Shown here one piece after another: positions 33,648 to 42,771 of a DNA stretch of 64,000 nt; within the stretch, counting starts at the first letter, position 1; each line of letters opens with the position of its first letter. The position numbers and the translations under genes are program-made. The notes below the pieces were generated by a model, which was not told where the DNA came from, searched no databases, and saw only the letters and a list, made by a program, of their open reading frames with translations. This stretch comes from Phytoactinopolyspora halotolerans (lineage in GTDB: Bacteria > Actinomycetota > Actinomycetes > Jiangellales > Jiangellaceae), in contig NZ_JAAGOA010000030.1 in assembly GCF_010550675.1 (NCBI RefSeq), positions 20,242 to 84,241 of the forward strand, written 5' to 3'.

Positions 33648-35687
33648 GTGTCTGAGCTCGACCTGCAGGCCGAGATCGACCATCACCACCGCGTGCGCGA
33701 GGTCATGGCGGCCATGCGCCAATCGACCGTCGATCGCATGGAGAAGTTCGAAGCCGACTTCATCGAGAGCAAACGAAACCGCTTCGCCGATGATGCCGGC
33801 CCGGATCACAACCTGGCTCAAGCTATGGCCAAGCGTCGTGACGGTCGCTTGGCCGAGCTCGCGGAGCGTGATGTGCCGATGTTCTTCGGGCGGCTGTGGT
33901 TCGATTCGGGCGCCGATTACCACGTGGGTCGGCTGCACGTCGCAGACGAGAACGACGGCTCCCAACCGCTGGTGGTGGACTGGCGCGCCCCGGTGGCCGA
34001 GCGCTTCTACCGGGCGTCGGTGCACACGCCGCTGGAAGTGACCCGCCGCCGACGCTTCGGTTTCCGCGGCTCCGTCCTGACCGGATTCGAGGACGAGGAT
34101 CTCTCCCTCGGCCATGAAGGCGGGTCCGATCTGCTCGCCACGGAGATCGAGCGGCCACGCACCGGGCCGATGCGCGACATCGTCGCCACGATCCAGCCCG
34201 AGCAGGACGAGCTCATCCGGCGAGACCTCGACACCACCCTGTGCGTGCAGGGAGCACCAGGAACCGGTAAGACGGCCGTCGGGTTGCACCGCGCGGCTTG
34301 GCTGCTCTACACCTACACGGACAGGCTGGAACGCAGCGGCATGCTCGTGGTCGGGCCGAACGAGAACTTCCTCAGTTACATCGCCCAGGTTCTGCCTGCG
34401 CTCGGCGAGCGGTCCGTATGGCAGGTGACCGTCGACCGGCTCACCGGTGCTGCCGACGCACCAGGGCAGGATGCCGACGACGTCGCGCTCCTCAAACACG
34501 ACGCACGGATGGCCGAGGTGTGCCAGCGCGCGGTCTGGCAGCACCTCGGCCGCGCCGAGGAACCCCTTGTCGCCCCCTATGAAGGCAACCGGCTGGCACT
34601 CGGCTTCGACTACCTCACCGACGCCATCGACCGGGCGCGCACCTCCGCCCGCACCTGGGAAGCCGGACGCAAGTCCCTCGAGCAGACCATCCTGCACGGC
34701 CTCATGAGCCAGTACGAGTCCCGCACCCGGCGCACCGCTGACGGCCGCTGGAAGGCCGCGATGAAGCGACACCCCAACGTCAAGCAGTTCCTCGACACCG
34801 TGTGGCCACGCCTGACCGCCAAAAGGGTGCTGCGCAGGCTCACCACCAACGAGACGTTCCGATCCGACGTCTGCGCCGGGTTACTCAAGGCCGACGAGGC
34901 CGATCTGCTCCACACCACCAACCGGGCATCCAAACCCACCGCAGCCGACGTCCTCCTGCTGGACGAGATCGAGGCCCAGCTACGCCCGCTTGCGCCGGAG
35001 CGAACGTACGGCCACATCGTGGTCGACGAGGCGCAGGACCTCTCGCCGATGCAGTGCCGCGCGATCGCACGGCGCACCGCGAACGGGTCGCTCACCGTCC
35101 TCGGCGACCTCGCACAAGGGACGACCCCCTGGGCCGCACCCGACTGGCCCACACAGATGAGACACCTCGCTCACGACGACGCCGAACACACGGAACTGGC
35201 CACGGGGTACCGCGTTCCCGCGGCGATCATCGACCTCGCCAATCAAGTCCTGCCACATCTCGGCGTGACTGTCTCGCCGGCGCGCTCCATCAGGTCCGAC
35301 GGCGCACTCGAACTGATCCACGCCGAGGACATCCCCACGGCGACGGCCGACGCCGTTCAGCGCGCATTGGCCGACGAAGGTCACGTCGGAGTCATTGCCA
35401 CCGACCACGTGATCGAGGCCGTCCGCGCGATCATGCCCACCAGTGACCGCGTTGACCTCGTCCCATCCGCTATCGCCAAGGGTCTGGAATTCGACCACGT
35501 CGTGCTCGTCGAGCCCACCGACATCGCCGAGGCGACCAGCGACGGCATGGAACGGCCAAGCATCGGGTTACGACACCTCTACGTCGCCCTGACCCGCGCC
35601 GTCTCCTCACTCACCATCGTCCACACCCGGCCGCTCCCGCCCGAACTGGACCCCTCCGCGGCCACGACCACCGCCACAGCCACCTAA
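33648..35687 (+). CDS. HelD/HelR-type UvrD-like helicase (RNA polymerase-associated)
   Basis: 679 residues; GTG at 33648 follows AGGAGG, and the in-frame GTG at 33588 has no ribosome site. The N-terminal ~45 residues are a charged helical arm (LQAEIDHHHRVREVMAAMRQ), then PLVVDWRAPVAERFYRA, diagnostic of HelD. Walker A is GAPGTGKTA (from residue 202), Walker B VVDEAQD (Asp460, Glu461), motif III LGDLAQGTTPWA, and the C-terminal motif LKGLEFDHVVLVEP appears as KGLEFDHVVLVEP with YVALTRAV. HelD proteins pry DNA/RNA and some rifamycins from RNA polymerase; the HelR branch gives rifampicin tolerance. That activity here is inference. Confidence 0.9.
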   Translation: MSELDLQAEIDHHHRVREVMAAMRQSTVDRMEKFEADFIESKRNRFADDAGPDHNLAQAMAKRRDGRLAELAERDVPMFFGRLWFDSGADYHVGRLHVADENDGSQPLVVDWRAPVAERFYRASVHTPLEVTRRRRFGFRGSVLTGFEDEDLSLGHEGGSDLLATEIERPRTGPMRDIVATIQPEQDELIRRDLDTTLCVQGAPGTGKTAVGLHRAAWLLYTYTDRLERSGMLVVGPNENFLSYIAQVLPALGERSVWQVTVDRLTGAADAPGQDADDVALLKHDARMAEVCQRAVWQHLGRAEEPLVAPYEGNRLALGFDYLTDAIDRARTSARTWEAGRKSLEQTILHGLMSQYESRTRRTADGRWKAAMKRHPNVKQFLDTVWPRLTAKRVLRRLTTNETFRSDVCAGLLKADEADLLHTTNRASKPTAADVLLLDEIEAQLRPLAPERTYGHIVVDEAQDLSPMQCRAIARRTANGSLTVLGDLAQGTTPWAAPDWPTQMRHLAHDDAEHTELATGYRVPAAIIDLANQVLPHLGVTVSPARSIRSDGALELIHAEDIPTATADAVQRALADEGHVGVIATDHVIEAVRAIMPTSDRVDLVPSAIAKGLEFDHVVLVEPTDIAEATSDGMERPSIGLRHLYVALTRAVSSLTIVHTRPLPPELDPSAATTTATAT

Positions 35688-36736
35688 TCCTGCCGGGGCT
35701 CCCGGCTTCGTGCATGCTGGGTGACGACATCGACGTGCACGACCACCCTGGATGCGGGACGCTCTGCCCGTTCCTCTCCGCCGGCCGACCGCTCATCCAG
35801 ACGCCGCAGGAGAAGCTCGCCGGCGCCGCGGCCCATCTGCTCGGCGTCGAAACTGACGTACGTCATGCTCCGGTCCAGCAGGCTGGCGTATTCGAGGTCA
35901 TCGAAGGCCGCGAAACCTATCTGGTCACGGGAGCCGATGGCGCGCAGGACGCCGAGGGCCAAGCGGTTGTTCGCGGCGAAGATCGCCGTCGGTGGCGTCG
36001 ACAGTCGCAGCATGCGCGCCGCGGCCGCCTCGGCCGTGACGGTGTCGGTACCGGAGCGATCGACGTAGCGACTTGTGACCCGGACGCCCTGCTCGTCGAG
36101 TGCGGCGCAGTAGCCGCGGTACCGCTCGGCTCCGGTGTATGCGGCCGGCGGGGTGCCGATGAAGGCGATCCGTCTGTGCCCCTCCGCCAGCAGACGACGC
36201 GTCACCTCGTGGGCGCCCCCGAAGTCGTCCACCAGGACGCAGTCCGCATCGAGGCCGACGGGCGGCCGGCCGGCCAGCACCACCGGTGTGCCGCGCATCG
36301 CCGGCTCGTTCATGTGGCTGTGGTCGTAACTCGAGGGCACCACGACAATGCCGTCGACGCGCCGTTCAAGCAGGTTCTGTACGAGCTCTCGCTCGCGGTC
36401 CGGGTCCTCTTCGGTGTTTCCCAGGATGACCCGCTTGCCACGCTTCTCGATGACCTCCTCCACGCCGAGCGCGAGACGGGAGTAGAAGGGGTTCGAGAAG
36501 TGTGTGACCACGACGCCGATCAGATCGGAGCCGCGACCGAGCTTGAGGCTGCGGGCGGAGTCATTGGGCCGGTATCCGAGCTCATCCACCGCCTCGAGCA
36601 CTCTGGCTCGGGTCGCGGCGGATACCCCGGTGTCGCCGCGCAGCGAGCGGGACACCGACATCGGGCTCACGCCCGCCCGCCGGGCGACGTCACTGAGGGT
36701 CGGGCGGCGGGACGGTCCCGGTGCGGTGGCGGTCAC
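35684..36736 (-). CDS. LacI family transcriptional regulator of the mannan locus
   Basis: 350 residues; GTG at 36736 after GGAGGAG, overlapping the ROK stop by four bases. The HTH reads PTLSDVARRAGVSPMSVSRSLRGDTGVSAATRARVLEAV (in the usual LacI positions), followed by the hinge LGYRPNDSARSLKLGRG. The sugar-binding core is GVVVTHFSNPFYSRLALGVEE and FIGTPPAAYTGAERYRGYCAAL. It is the last gene of a three-gene operon with mannose isomerase and ROK kinase. The matched palindromes at 39445 and 39557 are its likely operators. Its 3' end overlaps the helicase gene's stop by four bases (convergent). Confidence 0.93.
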   Translation of the reverse strand: MTATAPGPSRRPTLSDVARRAGVSPMSVSRSLRGDTGVSAATRARVLEAVDELGYRPNDSARSLKLGRGSDLIGVVVTHFSNPFYSRLALGVEEVIEKRGKRVILGNTEEDPDRERELVQNLLERRVDGIVVVPSSYDHSHMNEPAMRGTPVVLAGRPPVGLDADCVLVDDFGGAHEVTRRLLAEGHRRIAFIGTPPAAYTGAERYRGYCAALDEQGVRVTSRYVDRSGTDTVTAEAAAARMLRLSTPPTAIFAANNRLALGVLRAIGSRDQIGFAAFDDLEYASLLDRSMTYVSFDAEQMGRGAGELLLRRLDERSAGGEERAERPASRVVVHVDVVTQHARSREPRQD

Positions 36737-37689
36737 GCTCCTCCTTCCTCGCTGGCGAACGCGCCGGCGACCGCGCCGGCCAGCGCGCATCCCTCGGTGT
36801 CGGGCTCATAGACCAGCAACGGCGGTGCTTCCTCATACCCGAGACCGCGGCGCAGGGACGGTTCGATGACGTCCCAGGAGCGGGAGATGGAGCCGCCGAC
36901 GACGACCGCCGTCGCGCCGAAGCTCTCCAGGAAGGGCCGCATCGTCCGCCCCAGGCTCACCATGGCGTCGTCGAGTGCGCTCCGAGCCGCGGACTCGTCG
37001 CGGCGGGCGCGTTCCGCCACCTCTTTGACCCCATCGACCGACCGGCCCGTGGCCGCCCGGTACGCCGCGACGATGGCACGGGTGGACACGACATCCTCCA
37101 AGGGACGACCGCCATAGAACAACACGTGTGGGCGGCCTCCGGGGATGACGTTCTCCGCTTCGGGGACGAGCCGACCGTCCACGGCGAACGAACAGCCGAC
37201 GCCGGTCCCCAGGGTCAGGGCCATGCACCGGGAATGGCCTGCGATCGAGCCGCCGGACAGGGCGCCCAGCAGGAAGGCGTCGGCATCGTTGGTGAATCGT
37301 ACGCGATCGGCCGGCACTCCCAACCGCTCCGCCAGCGTGGCGCGGACGTCGACGCCGTACAGCGACGCGAACTTTCCCACGCCGTCGAACCAGGCAACGC
37401 CGCGGTCATAGTCGAAAGGACCCGGAACCGCCAGTCCCCACGTGCCGACACCGTTCGGCCCGATGTCGACGGTCTGGGCGGCGATACGTGCGCCGACCGC
37501 GGCCAGGGCCACGATGACGCTGTCGCCACTCGTGTCGGAATCGATCGGCCGGCGCTGACGGGATCCGTCCACGATCCGCAGGCTGCCGGTGTCGATGAGC
37601 GCTCCGGTGACATGACCTCCGCCCAGTTCGAGAGCTCCCGCGACGGCGACCTCGGCCGGAGCAGCGGAGCCCGTCGTCTCGATACCCAT
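36733..37689 (-). CDS. ROK family sugar kinase-like protein
   Basis: 318 residues of the ROK/actin-like fold: TWGLAVPGPFDYDRGVAWF, the nucleotide/catalytic segment RFTNDADAFLLGAL (Asp base in NDA), LTLGTGVGCSF (phosphate-binding), and VVVGGSISRSW. The usual ROK zinc motif (GHxxxxxxGxxCxCGxxGC) is absent; the equivalent place reads VIPGGRPHVLFYGGRPLED. It probably phosphorylates mannose (or another hexose) to the 6-phosphate for the isomerase encoded immediately upstream; the genes overlap by one base (TGATG). Confidence 0.82.
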   Translation of the reverse strand: MGIETTGSAAPAEVAVAGALELGGGHVTGALIDTGSLRIVDGSRQRRPIDSDTSGDSVIVALAAVGARIAAQTVDIGPNGVGTWGLAVPGPFDYDRGVAWFDGVGKFASLYGVDVRATLAERLGVPADRVRFTNDADAFLLGALSGGSIAGHSRCMALTLGTGVGCSFAVDGRLVPEAENVIPGGRPHVLFYGGRPLEDVVSTRAIVAAYRAATGRSVDGVKEVAERARRDESAARSALDDAMVSLGRTMRPFLESFGATAVVVGGSISRSWDVIEPSLRRGLGYEEAPPLLVYEPDTEGCALAGAVAGAFASEEGGA

Positions 37690-39413
37690 CAGTCCTCCCG
37701 AATGACGGATCGTACGACGCGGGTCATCGTCGTTCCAGTCCGCCGGACGGCATAACTGCCCACGCTCGCGGGCACGACGAGCGTCTCAGCATAGGCGAGG
37801 TGGTGCGATGCGCCGGCGTCCAGCTCGATCGTCACCCCCTCGCCCTGCACCACGTTGAGGACGTGGAAGCCGTCGTCGGTGTTCGTCCACACCGGTGTCG
37901 GACTGTCCAGCTCAAGCCGGCGGACCTCGAAGAACATCTGCGGCAGCGCACCGAGCAGCTCGTCCCGCCAGCCGGTGCCACGACGCAGCTCACGCGGACG
38001 CTGCACGAGGTCGCGGACGACGGCCTCGCCGGTGCGCTCCCGGTCGAGGTTGGTGAAGGCATGGTCGACGTGCACGGGACGCCGCGCGCCCGCCGCGTCG
38101 GTGCGCAGCCAGTCGTAGAACCGCAGCGAGTACAGGTACGGGGTCGCGCTGATCTCCAGCACCACGTTACCGGCCCCGCTGCCGTGCGGCGTTCCCGCGG
38201 GAATGAGAAACAACTGGTGCTCATCGGCGGGGAAGGTCTGCACGTACTGCTCGATGTCGAACTCGGCACCGTGATCCTCGGCGTGGTGCGCCTGCTTGGC
38301 GAACACGCCCACGTCGACGCCTTCCCGCAGGCCGAGGAACACCCGGGAACCGGGCGAGCTCGACATCAGGTAATAGGTCTCGTGTTGCGTATAGGGCCAG
38401 CCGAAGACCCGGCGCATGTAGTCGGGCTGCGGATGGCAATGCACCGAGAGGTCGCTGCCGCCCTGGGTATCGAGGTAGTCGAACCGGATGGGAAAGCTCG
38501 ACCCGAAGGTGCGGTGCACACGGGCGCCCAGAACATCGACGGGATGCCGGGAGACCAAGAGCTGCAGCGGCACTTCGGCGGCGAGCCGGCCGTCGCCGAT
38601 GAGGATCCCGGACTCCGGCGCGATGAGCTCATAGCCCAGGGCGGTGTTGGGCGCTTCACGGTGCATGCCCAGCGTCCGTTGCGCCCAATGCCCGCCCCAC
38701 GGCGTGGAGTTGAACCAGGTCCGCGTCCGGAACGGACGGTGTGCCAGTTGCCTGAGCGTCGCGGCCAGCGTGTCACCATGCAGCTGAGCCGGGGCGGCCG
38801 GCTCCTGCATGTCCAGCCACCGGGCCATGCCATCCGTCACCGCGTCACGATGGCGGTCCAGGAGCGGCCAGTCGACATAGAACAACCGCCGGGTGGTGGC
38901 AGGGCCGTCATCGGCGCCCTGGCCGAGGTTCACTCCTACGCCCTCGGCAACCGCCCGCTCCGCGTGCCTTTTCGGCAGGTCTGCGTACCAGAGGACATCA
39001 TGCTCGGCGAACGCGGCGCCCGGACCGATCACCACGCGAACGTCGGCTACACCGGTGGCATCCGACGGGCCCGGCCGACGGTCGAACAGGTCCGAAAGCT
39101 GAAGGGACGGTATCGACTCGAAGTCCGGGTCCGCCTTCAGCGCCATCGACGACGTCCGGGCCAGGACCTCCTTCCACGGCGCCAACGCGTCGGCCGCCCG
39201 GGAGAACGATATGGTCCGTCCGGCGCCGCGAACGGCATCCCCCAGGCCACGGACCAGCTCATCCCAGGCCAGGATCACCGGGCCCTCGACCGCCAGAACG
39301 CATGGGACGTCCGGTAGTGCAGCCGCTGCGGCGGCCCAGCCCCGCTCGACGTGTCCGTCAATCGGCGCGTACGTCACACACGCGTCGTACACAGGGGCAG
39401 GAGGACTCGCCAT
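37689..39413 (-). CDS. Class I mannose-6-phosphate isomerase-like protein with N-terminal kinase-like region
   Basis: 574 residues, much longer than a plain ManA (~320-400). The C-terminal ~370 residues are the type I phosphomannose isomerase cupin: GGHWAQRTLGM, VHCHPQPDYMRRVFG (zinc-binding His pair), and QLFLIPAGTPHGSGAGNVVLEIS with the further His and Glu. The N-terminal ~200 residues resemble a nucleoside-kinase-like fold, but the P-loop position reads VLAVEGPVILAWDELVRG with no GKS/T, so it is probably not catalytic. It converts mannose-6-phosphate to fructose-6-phosphate. It is the first gene of the isomerase-ROK-LacI operon. Confidence 0.85.
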   Translation of the reverse strand: MASPPAPVYDACVTYAPIDGHVERGWAAAAAALPDVPCVLAVEGPVILAWDELVRGLGDAVRGAGRTISFSRAADALAPWKEVLARTSSMALKADPDFESIPSLQLSDLFDRRPGPSDATGVADVRVVIGPGAAFAEHDVLWYADLPKRHAERAVAEGVGVNLGQGADDGPATTRRLFYVDWPLLDRHRDAVTDGMARWLDMQEPAAPAQLHGDTLAATLRQLAHRPFRTRTWFNSTPWGGHWAQRTLGMHREAPNTALGYELIAPESGILIGDGRLAAEVPLQLLVSRHPVDVLGARVHRTFGSSFPIRFDYLDTQGGSDLSVHCHPQPDYMRRVFGWPYTQHETYYLMSSSPGSRVFLGLREGVDVGVFAKQAHHAEDHGAEFDIEQYVQTFPADEHQLFLIPAGTPHGSGAGNVVLEISATPYLYSLRFYDWLRTDAAGARRPVHVDHAFTNLDRERTGEAVVRDLVQRPRELRRGTGWRDELLGALPQMFFEVRRLELDSPTPVWTNTDDGFHVLNVVQGEGVTIELDAGASHHLAYAETLVVPASVGSYAVRRTGTTMTRVVRSVIRED

Positions 39414-39444
39414 GTTCGGCTCCTCGGTCTGATCCGGTCAGGAT

Positions 39445-39456
39445 GGTATCGCTACC
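39445..39456. promoter_or_regulatory. LacI-type operator 1
   Basis: GGTATCGCTACC, whose reverse complement is GGTAGCGATACC. It is centred on CG as in LacI-family sites and lies 32 bases upstream of the isomerase start. Confidence 0.65.
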
Positions 39457-39540
39457 GTAACCCTAACCTCACTCTTCGCACATGTCATGTGCTGAAATCC
39501 CCGATCAGAGGACTTTATAAAATTAGTTGATTTACAGGTC

Positions 39541-39568
39541 TTGTCGGTAAGGCGTAGGTAGCGATAAC
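39541..39568 (+). promoter_or_regulatory. Promoter with LacI-type operator 2 for the importer operon
   Basis: GGTAGCGATAAC at 39557-39568 matches the reverse complement of operator 1 at 11 of 12 bases. It covers a likely -10 (GATAAC, 39563-39568) that lies 16 bases after TTGTCG (39541-39546), so binding would block transcription of the binding-protein gene. Confidence 0.65.
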
Positions 39569-39629
39569 GTCACTGCCAAGTTTGTGTGCGGAGTCCAGGA
39601 GCCAATGACGAGACCCGACGGAGGTCCGC

Positions 39630-40949
39630 ATGTCCGCGACGACCCGGTCCCCTGCAATGACCCGGTCCACTCCAACAATCGATCGGCGAACAGTCCTGCG
39701 CTGGGCAAGCGGTCTGGGGGCGGCAGCGATCCTGCCCTCATGCGCTCGCGGGACTCTCACCAGAGCCGCACCCGGCGACGACGTGACGCTCAACAACGAC
39801 AACCCGACCTGGGCGCCAGGTTTTGAGAGCGCCGGTGAGGTACTACGCGCCAAGACTGGTCACGGCTTCGCCATCCGGGCCGTGCCCGACGTCAGTAGCT
39901 ATCAACAAGTCGTCCGCATGTCGGCCCAGACCGATTCCACAACTGACCTGGTCAAGTGGTGGAACGGCTACCGGCTCCAAGACGTGGCACGGGCCGAGAT
40001 CTTCGCCGACCTGACGGCCGCGTGGGATGAGGCGGAACGCAACGGCTGGGTCGACCCGTCGCTTCGCGAGAGCTTCAGCTACGACGGCAAGCCGTACGCC
40101 GTCCCGATCTACCAGTCCTACTACGCCGTCTTCTACAGCAGGCCCGCCTACCAGCGGCTGGGGCTGGAGGTGCCGCAGGATTGGGACCAGTTCATCGCCA
40201 ACGCACAGGCACTGCGCGACGACGGGGTCACACCGATCCTCAGTGCCGGCGCCAGCAGCTGGGAATCACTGATCTGGTTCCAGCAGCTACTCATCGGTCT
40301 CGATCCGGACTTCTACGCGGCCCTGACCGAAGGAGCGGCCTCGTACACCGACGACACGGCCCAGGAGGCCATGGCGATCTGGGCCGACATGTACGAGCAG
40401 AAGCTGTTCTCACCACCGGACTCTCAGGTGACCGAACTGCCGGGCCGCTTCGCGGAGGGGTCGGTGGGAATGAACCTTCACGGCGTCTGGAACGCCAACG
40501 CCTTCGCCCAGGCGGGCGTGGACGAGGACACGTTCGGGCTGTTCCTGCTGCCCGCCGTGGCTGCGACCGCGCCGCCCGCCGTCGTCACCGAGAGTGGCGC
40601 CCTTGCGGTGACCGTCAACGCACACAAGATGACCGAGGCACTGGAGGTGGCCGGCGCGTGGCTCGACACGGATGTCCAGCAAGCCTGGGTCGACTTCCTG
40701 AGTGACCTGTCGGCGAATCCATCCGCGCTCCCGCCGGTTCAGCCCGTGCAAGATCTGGCAGCACAAATCGAGCAGGCTTCACCCGTCCTGGCCACACGTT
40801 ACTGGGAAGCGTCCCCGCCCGTGCTCGTGGAGGGCAATGTGGAGGAGCTGAGCGCGTTCATGACGGAACCGACCCTGGCGATGGCGAAGTCCACCCTGCA
40901 ACGTATGCAGAACCGCGCCGACGCCGAGTGGGACAGGTGGTCGATGTGA
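39630..40949 (+). CDS. Tat-exported sugar-binding lipoprotein of CUT1 ABC importer
   Basis: 439 residues; ATG at 39630 after CGGAGG. The signal is a twin-arginine lipoprotein type: TIDRRTVLRWASGLGAAAIL then the lipobox LPSC. The type-1 extracellular solute-binding fold follows (TTDLVKWWNGYRLQDVARAE, KPYAVPIYQSYYAVFYSRPAYQRLGL, GRFAEGSVGMNLHGVWNANA). It should bind manno-oligosaccharides released by the GH76 enzyme encoded in the same operon (inference). The stop overlaps the start of the first permease. Confidence 0.9.
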   Translation: MSATTRSPAMTRSTPTIDRRTVLRWASGLGAAAILPSCARGTLTRAAPGDDVTLNNDNPTWAPGFESAGEVLRAKTGHGFAIRAVPDVSSYQQVVRMSAQTDSTTDLVKWWNGYRLQDVARAEIFADLTAAWDEAERNGWVDPSLRESFSYDGKPYAVPIYQSYYAVFYSRPAYQRLGLEVPQDWDQFIANAQALRDDGVTPILSAGASSWESLIWFQQLLIGLDPDFYAALTEGAASYTDDTAQEAMAIWADMYEQKLFSPPDSQVTELPGRFAEGSVGMNLHGVWNANAFAQAGVDEDTFGLFLLPAVAATAPPAVVTESGALAVTVNAHKMTEALEVAGAWLDTDVQQAWVDFLSDLSANPSALPPVQPVQDLAAQIEQASPVLATRYWEASPPVLVEGNVEELSAFMTEPTLAMAKSTLQRMQNRADAEWDRWSM

Positions 40950-41866
40950 CTGCTCTGGACGAACGAAACTCGGCGCTCACCCCGCGCACCAGGCCCGCTC
41001 GGCCGGGAAACTCTCAACGGCCCCACGGCAGCCTCCTGCTGTTCCTGTTTCCCGCCGTCGCGCTGGTCGGCATCCTGCTCATACTGCCGTTCCTCTTCAC
41101 CGTTTACCGGAGCTTCTTCCGCGACAACGGATTCAGCCGCAGCTGGGTCGGTCTGGAGAACTACACCACTCTTCTCACCGACGACATATTCCTCCGCTCG
41201 GTGCTGAACACCGGGATGTGGACGGCGGGCACGCTCCTGCTGCCGGTCCTGCTCGGGCTCCTCATCGCCGTCGGCACCAACAGCGTGCGCTGGGGACCGA
41301 TGGCCCGATTCGCCATCGTCCTGCCCTACGCGCTCTCCGGTTCGGTCACCGCCCTGCTGTGGAACTTCATGCTTCAGACGGACGGCGCCACCAACGCCAT
41401 GCTCGACTCGCTGGGGCTCTCGACGCTCGAGCGCTCCTGGCTGCTCGAGTGGCCCATGAACACCATCGTGATGATCATCGCCACCACCTGGCAGGCCACC
41501 GGGGCGAGCATGATCCTCTTTCTGGTCGGACTGCAGGCGATTCCCGCGGAGACGATCGAGGCCGGTCGCGTCGACGGCGCCGGAGGATTCCGCCTCTTCC
41601 GCAGCATCGTGCTGCCTCAGCTCAGACCCATCAGCGTCGTCGTCATCGGCATCTCGCTGGTGAACAGCCTCAAGACGTTCGACATCGTCTGGCTGCTCAC
41701 GCGCGGCGGGCCGGGCACCGAATCCGAGACGCTCGCCCTGACGATGTACCGGCAGACCTTCACGCTGAGCCGGTACGGATACGGCGCCGCGGTCGCGGTG
41801 ATCCTTACCGTGATCGTCCTGCTCGCCTCCTGGACCTACCTGCGGCGTCAGCTGCGGACGAACTGA
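40946..41866 (+). CDS. Carbohydrate ABC transporter permease (CUT1, MalF-like)
   Basis: 306 residues from GTG at 40946, which overlaps the binding-protein stop; a GTG at 40928 would add six residues. Six helices follow a hydrophilic N-terminus (SLLLFLFPAVALVGILLILP first). The EAA loop is EAGRVDGAGGFRLFRSIVLP, with the usual FDIVWLLTRGGPGTESETL block. It pairs with the next gene's product. No ATPase is encoded nearby. Confidence 0.92.
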   Translation: MTALDERNSALTPRTRPARPGNSQRPHGSLLLFLFPAVALVGILLILPFLFTVYRSFFRDNGFSRSWVGLENYTTLLTDDIFLRSVLNTGMWTAGTLLLPVLLGLLIAVGTNSVRWGPMARFAIVLPYALSGSVTALLWNFMLQTDGATNAMLDSLGLSTLERSWLLEWPMNTIVMIIATTWQATGASMILFLVGLQAIPAETIEAGRVDGAGGFRLFRSIVLPQLRPISVVVIGISLVNSLKTFDIVWLLTRGGPGTESETLALTMYRQTFTLSRYGYGAAVAVILTVIVLLASWTYLRRQLRTN

Positions 41867-41880
41867 GAGGGGCTTGAACA

Positions 41881-42687
41881 ATGGCGCGACGCGTACGTGA
41901 TGTGCTCCTGATCGGAACGGCGCTGCTGTGGCTGATCCCGACCTACCTCGTCGTGGTCAACGCCTCCACGGCGGCCGACGACTACGCCGGGCCGAGCTGG
42001 TGGCCCGGTTCCTGGGGATTCTTCGACAATCTCTCCACCGCTTTCGAGACGGCCGATATCGGGCAAGCGATGTCGAACAGCCTTCTCTACTCGACCGGTG
42101 CGGCGCTGATCGCGGTGGGCGTCGCCGCGCTCGCGTCCTTCGCCGTCGTCATCATGCCCGTCAAGCGGCCGGCGGTGTGGTTCTGGGCCATCTACACCGG
42201 TACCCTGCTCCCGCTGCAGGTGTTTCTGTCCCCGCTGTTCAACGGCTACGCGGACACATCCCTCTACGACACCCAGTACGGCATGGTGCTGATCTACGCC
42301 GCGATCGCGGTTCCCTTCGCCTTCTTCGTCATCCGCAACTACATGACCACCGCACCGCGGGAGATGATGGAGGCGGCTCAGCTCGACGGAGCGAGCTGGA
42401 TCGCGATGTTCGTGCGGATCCACCTGCCGCTTGCTCGTGGCGCACTCCTCGCCGCCTTCCTATTCCAGTTCCTCGCGACCTGGAACGACCTGCTCTTCGG
42501 CATCACCTTGTCGACCAGCCCGAACGTGCGTCCGCTCATGGCGGCCCTGGCGGAGTTGAACGGCCAATACGCCGGCCTCGGCCCGCCCGTGATTCTCGCT
42601 GCCGGCCTGGTCGCATCCGCGCCCACGGTCGCGCTGTTCCTCGGCTTCCAGAGATTCTTCGTCAACGCCCTGAAACTGACCCCATAG
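41881..42687 (+). CDS. Carbohydrate ABC transporter permease (CUT1, MalG-like)
   Basis: 268 residues, six helices. It begins MARRVRDVLLIGTALLWLIP, which is short for the family but complete. The EAA loop is EAAQLDGASWIAMFVRIHLP. AGAG-GGGCTTGAACA precedes the ATG at 41881. It is second in the permease pair and is followed after 84 bases by the alpha-mannosidase gene. Confidence 0.92.
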   Translation: MARRVRDVLLIGTALLWLIPTYLVVVNASTAADDYAGPSWWPGSWGFFDNLSTAFETADIGQAMSNSLLYSTGAALIAVGVAALASFAVVIMPVKRPAVWFWAIYTGTLLPLQVFLSPLFNGYADTSLYDTQYGMVLIYAAIAVPFAFFVIRNYMTTAPREMMEAAQLDGASWIAMFVRIHLPLARGALLAAFLFQFLATWNDLLFGITLSTSPNVRPLMAALAELNGQYAGLGPPVILAAGLVASAPTVALFLGFQRFFVNALKLTP

Positions 42688-42771
42688 CCCCCTGCCACTG
42701 CTCTCCCCTCTTCTCCCCTGGACCCAGCACCCGCTCCACCTCGCATCGCCCGCAACGAGATTGGTATTCGA

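Noticed and set aside
40799..41881. 360-codon minus-strand frame across the permease gene
   Set aside because: Highly charged, low-complexity translation opposite a clear membrane permease; a shadow frame.
42700..42771. Pyrimidine-rich stretch before the alpha-mannosidase as a riboswitch or attenuator
   Set aside because: No stable stem-loop can be folded by eye and no known riboswitch core is present.
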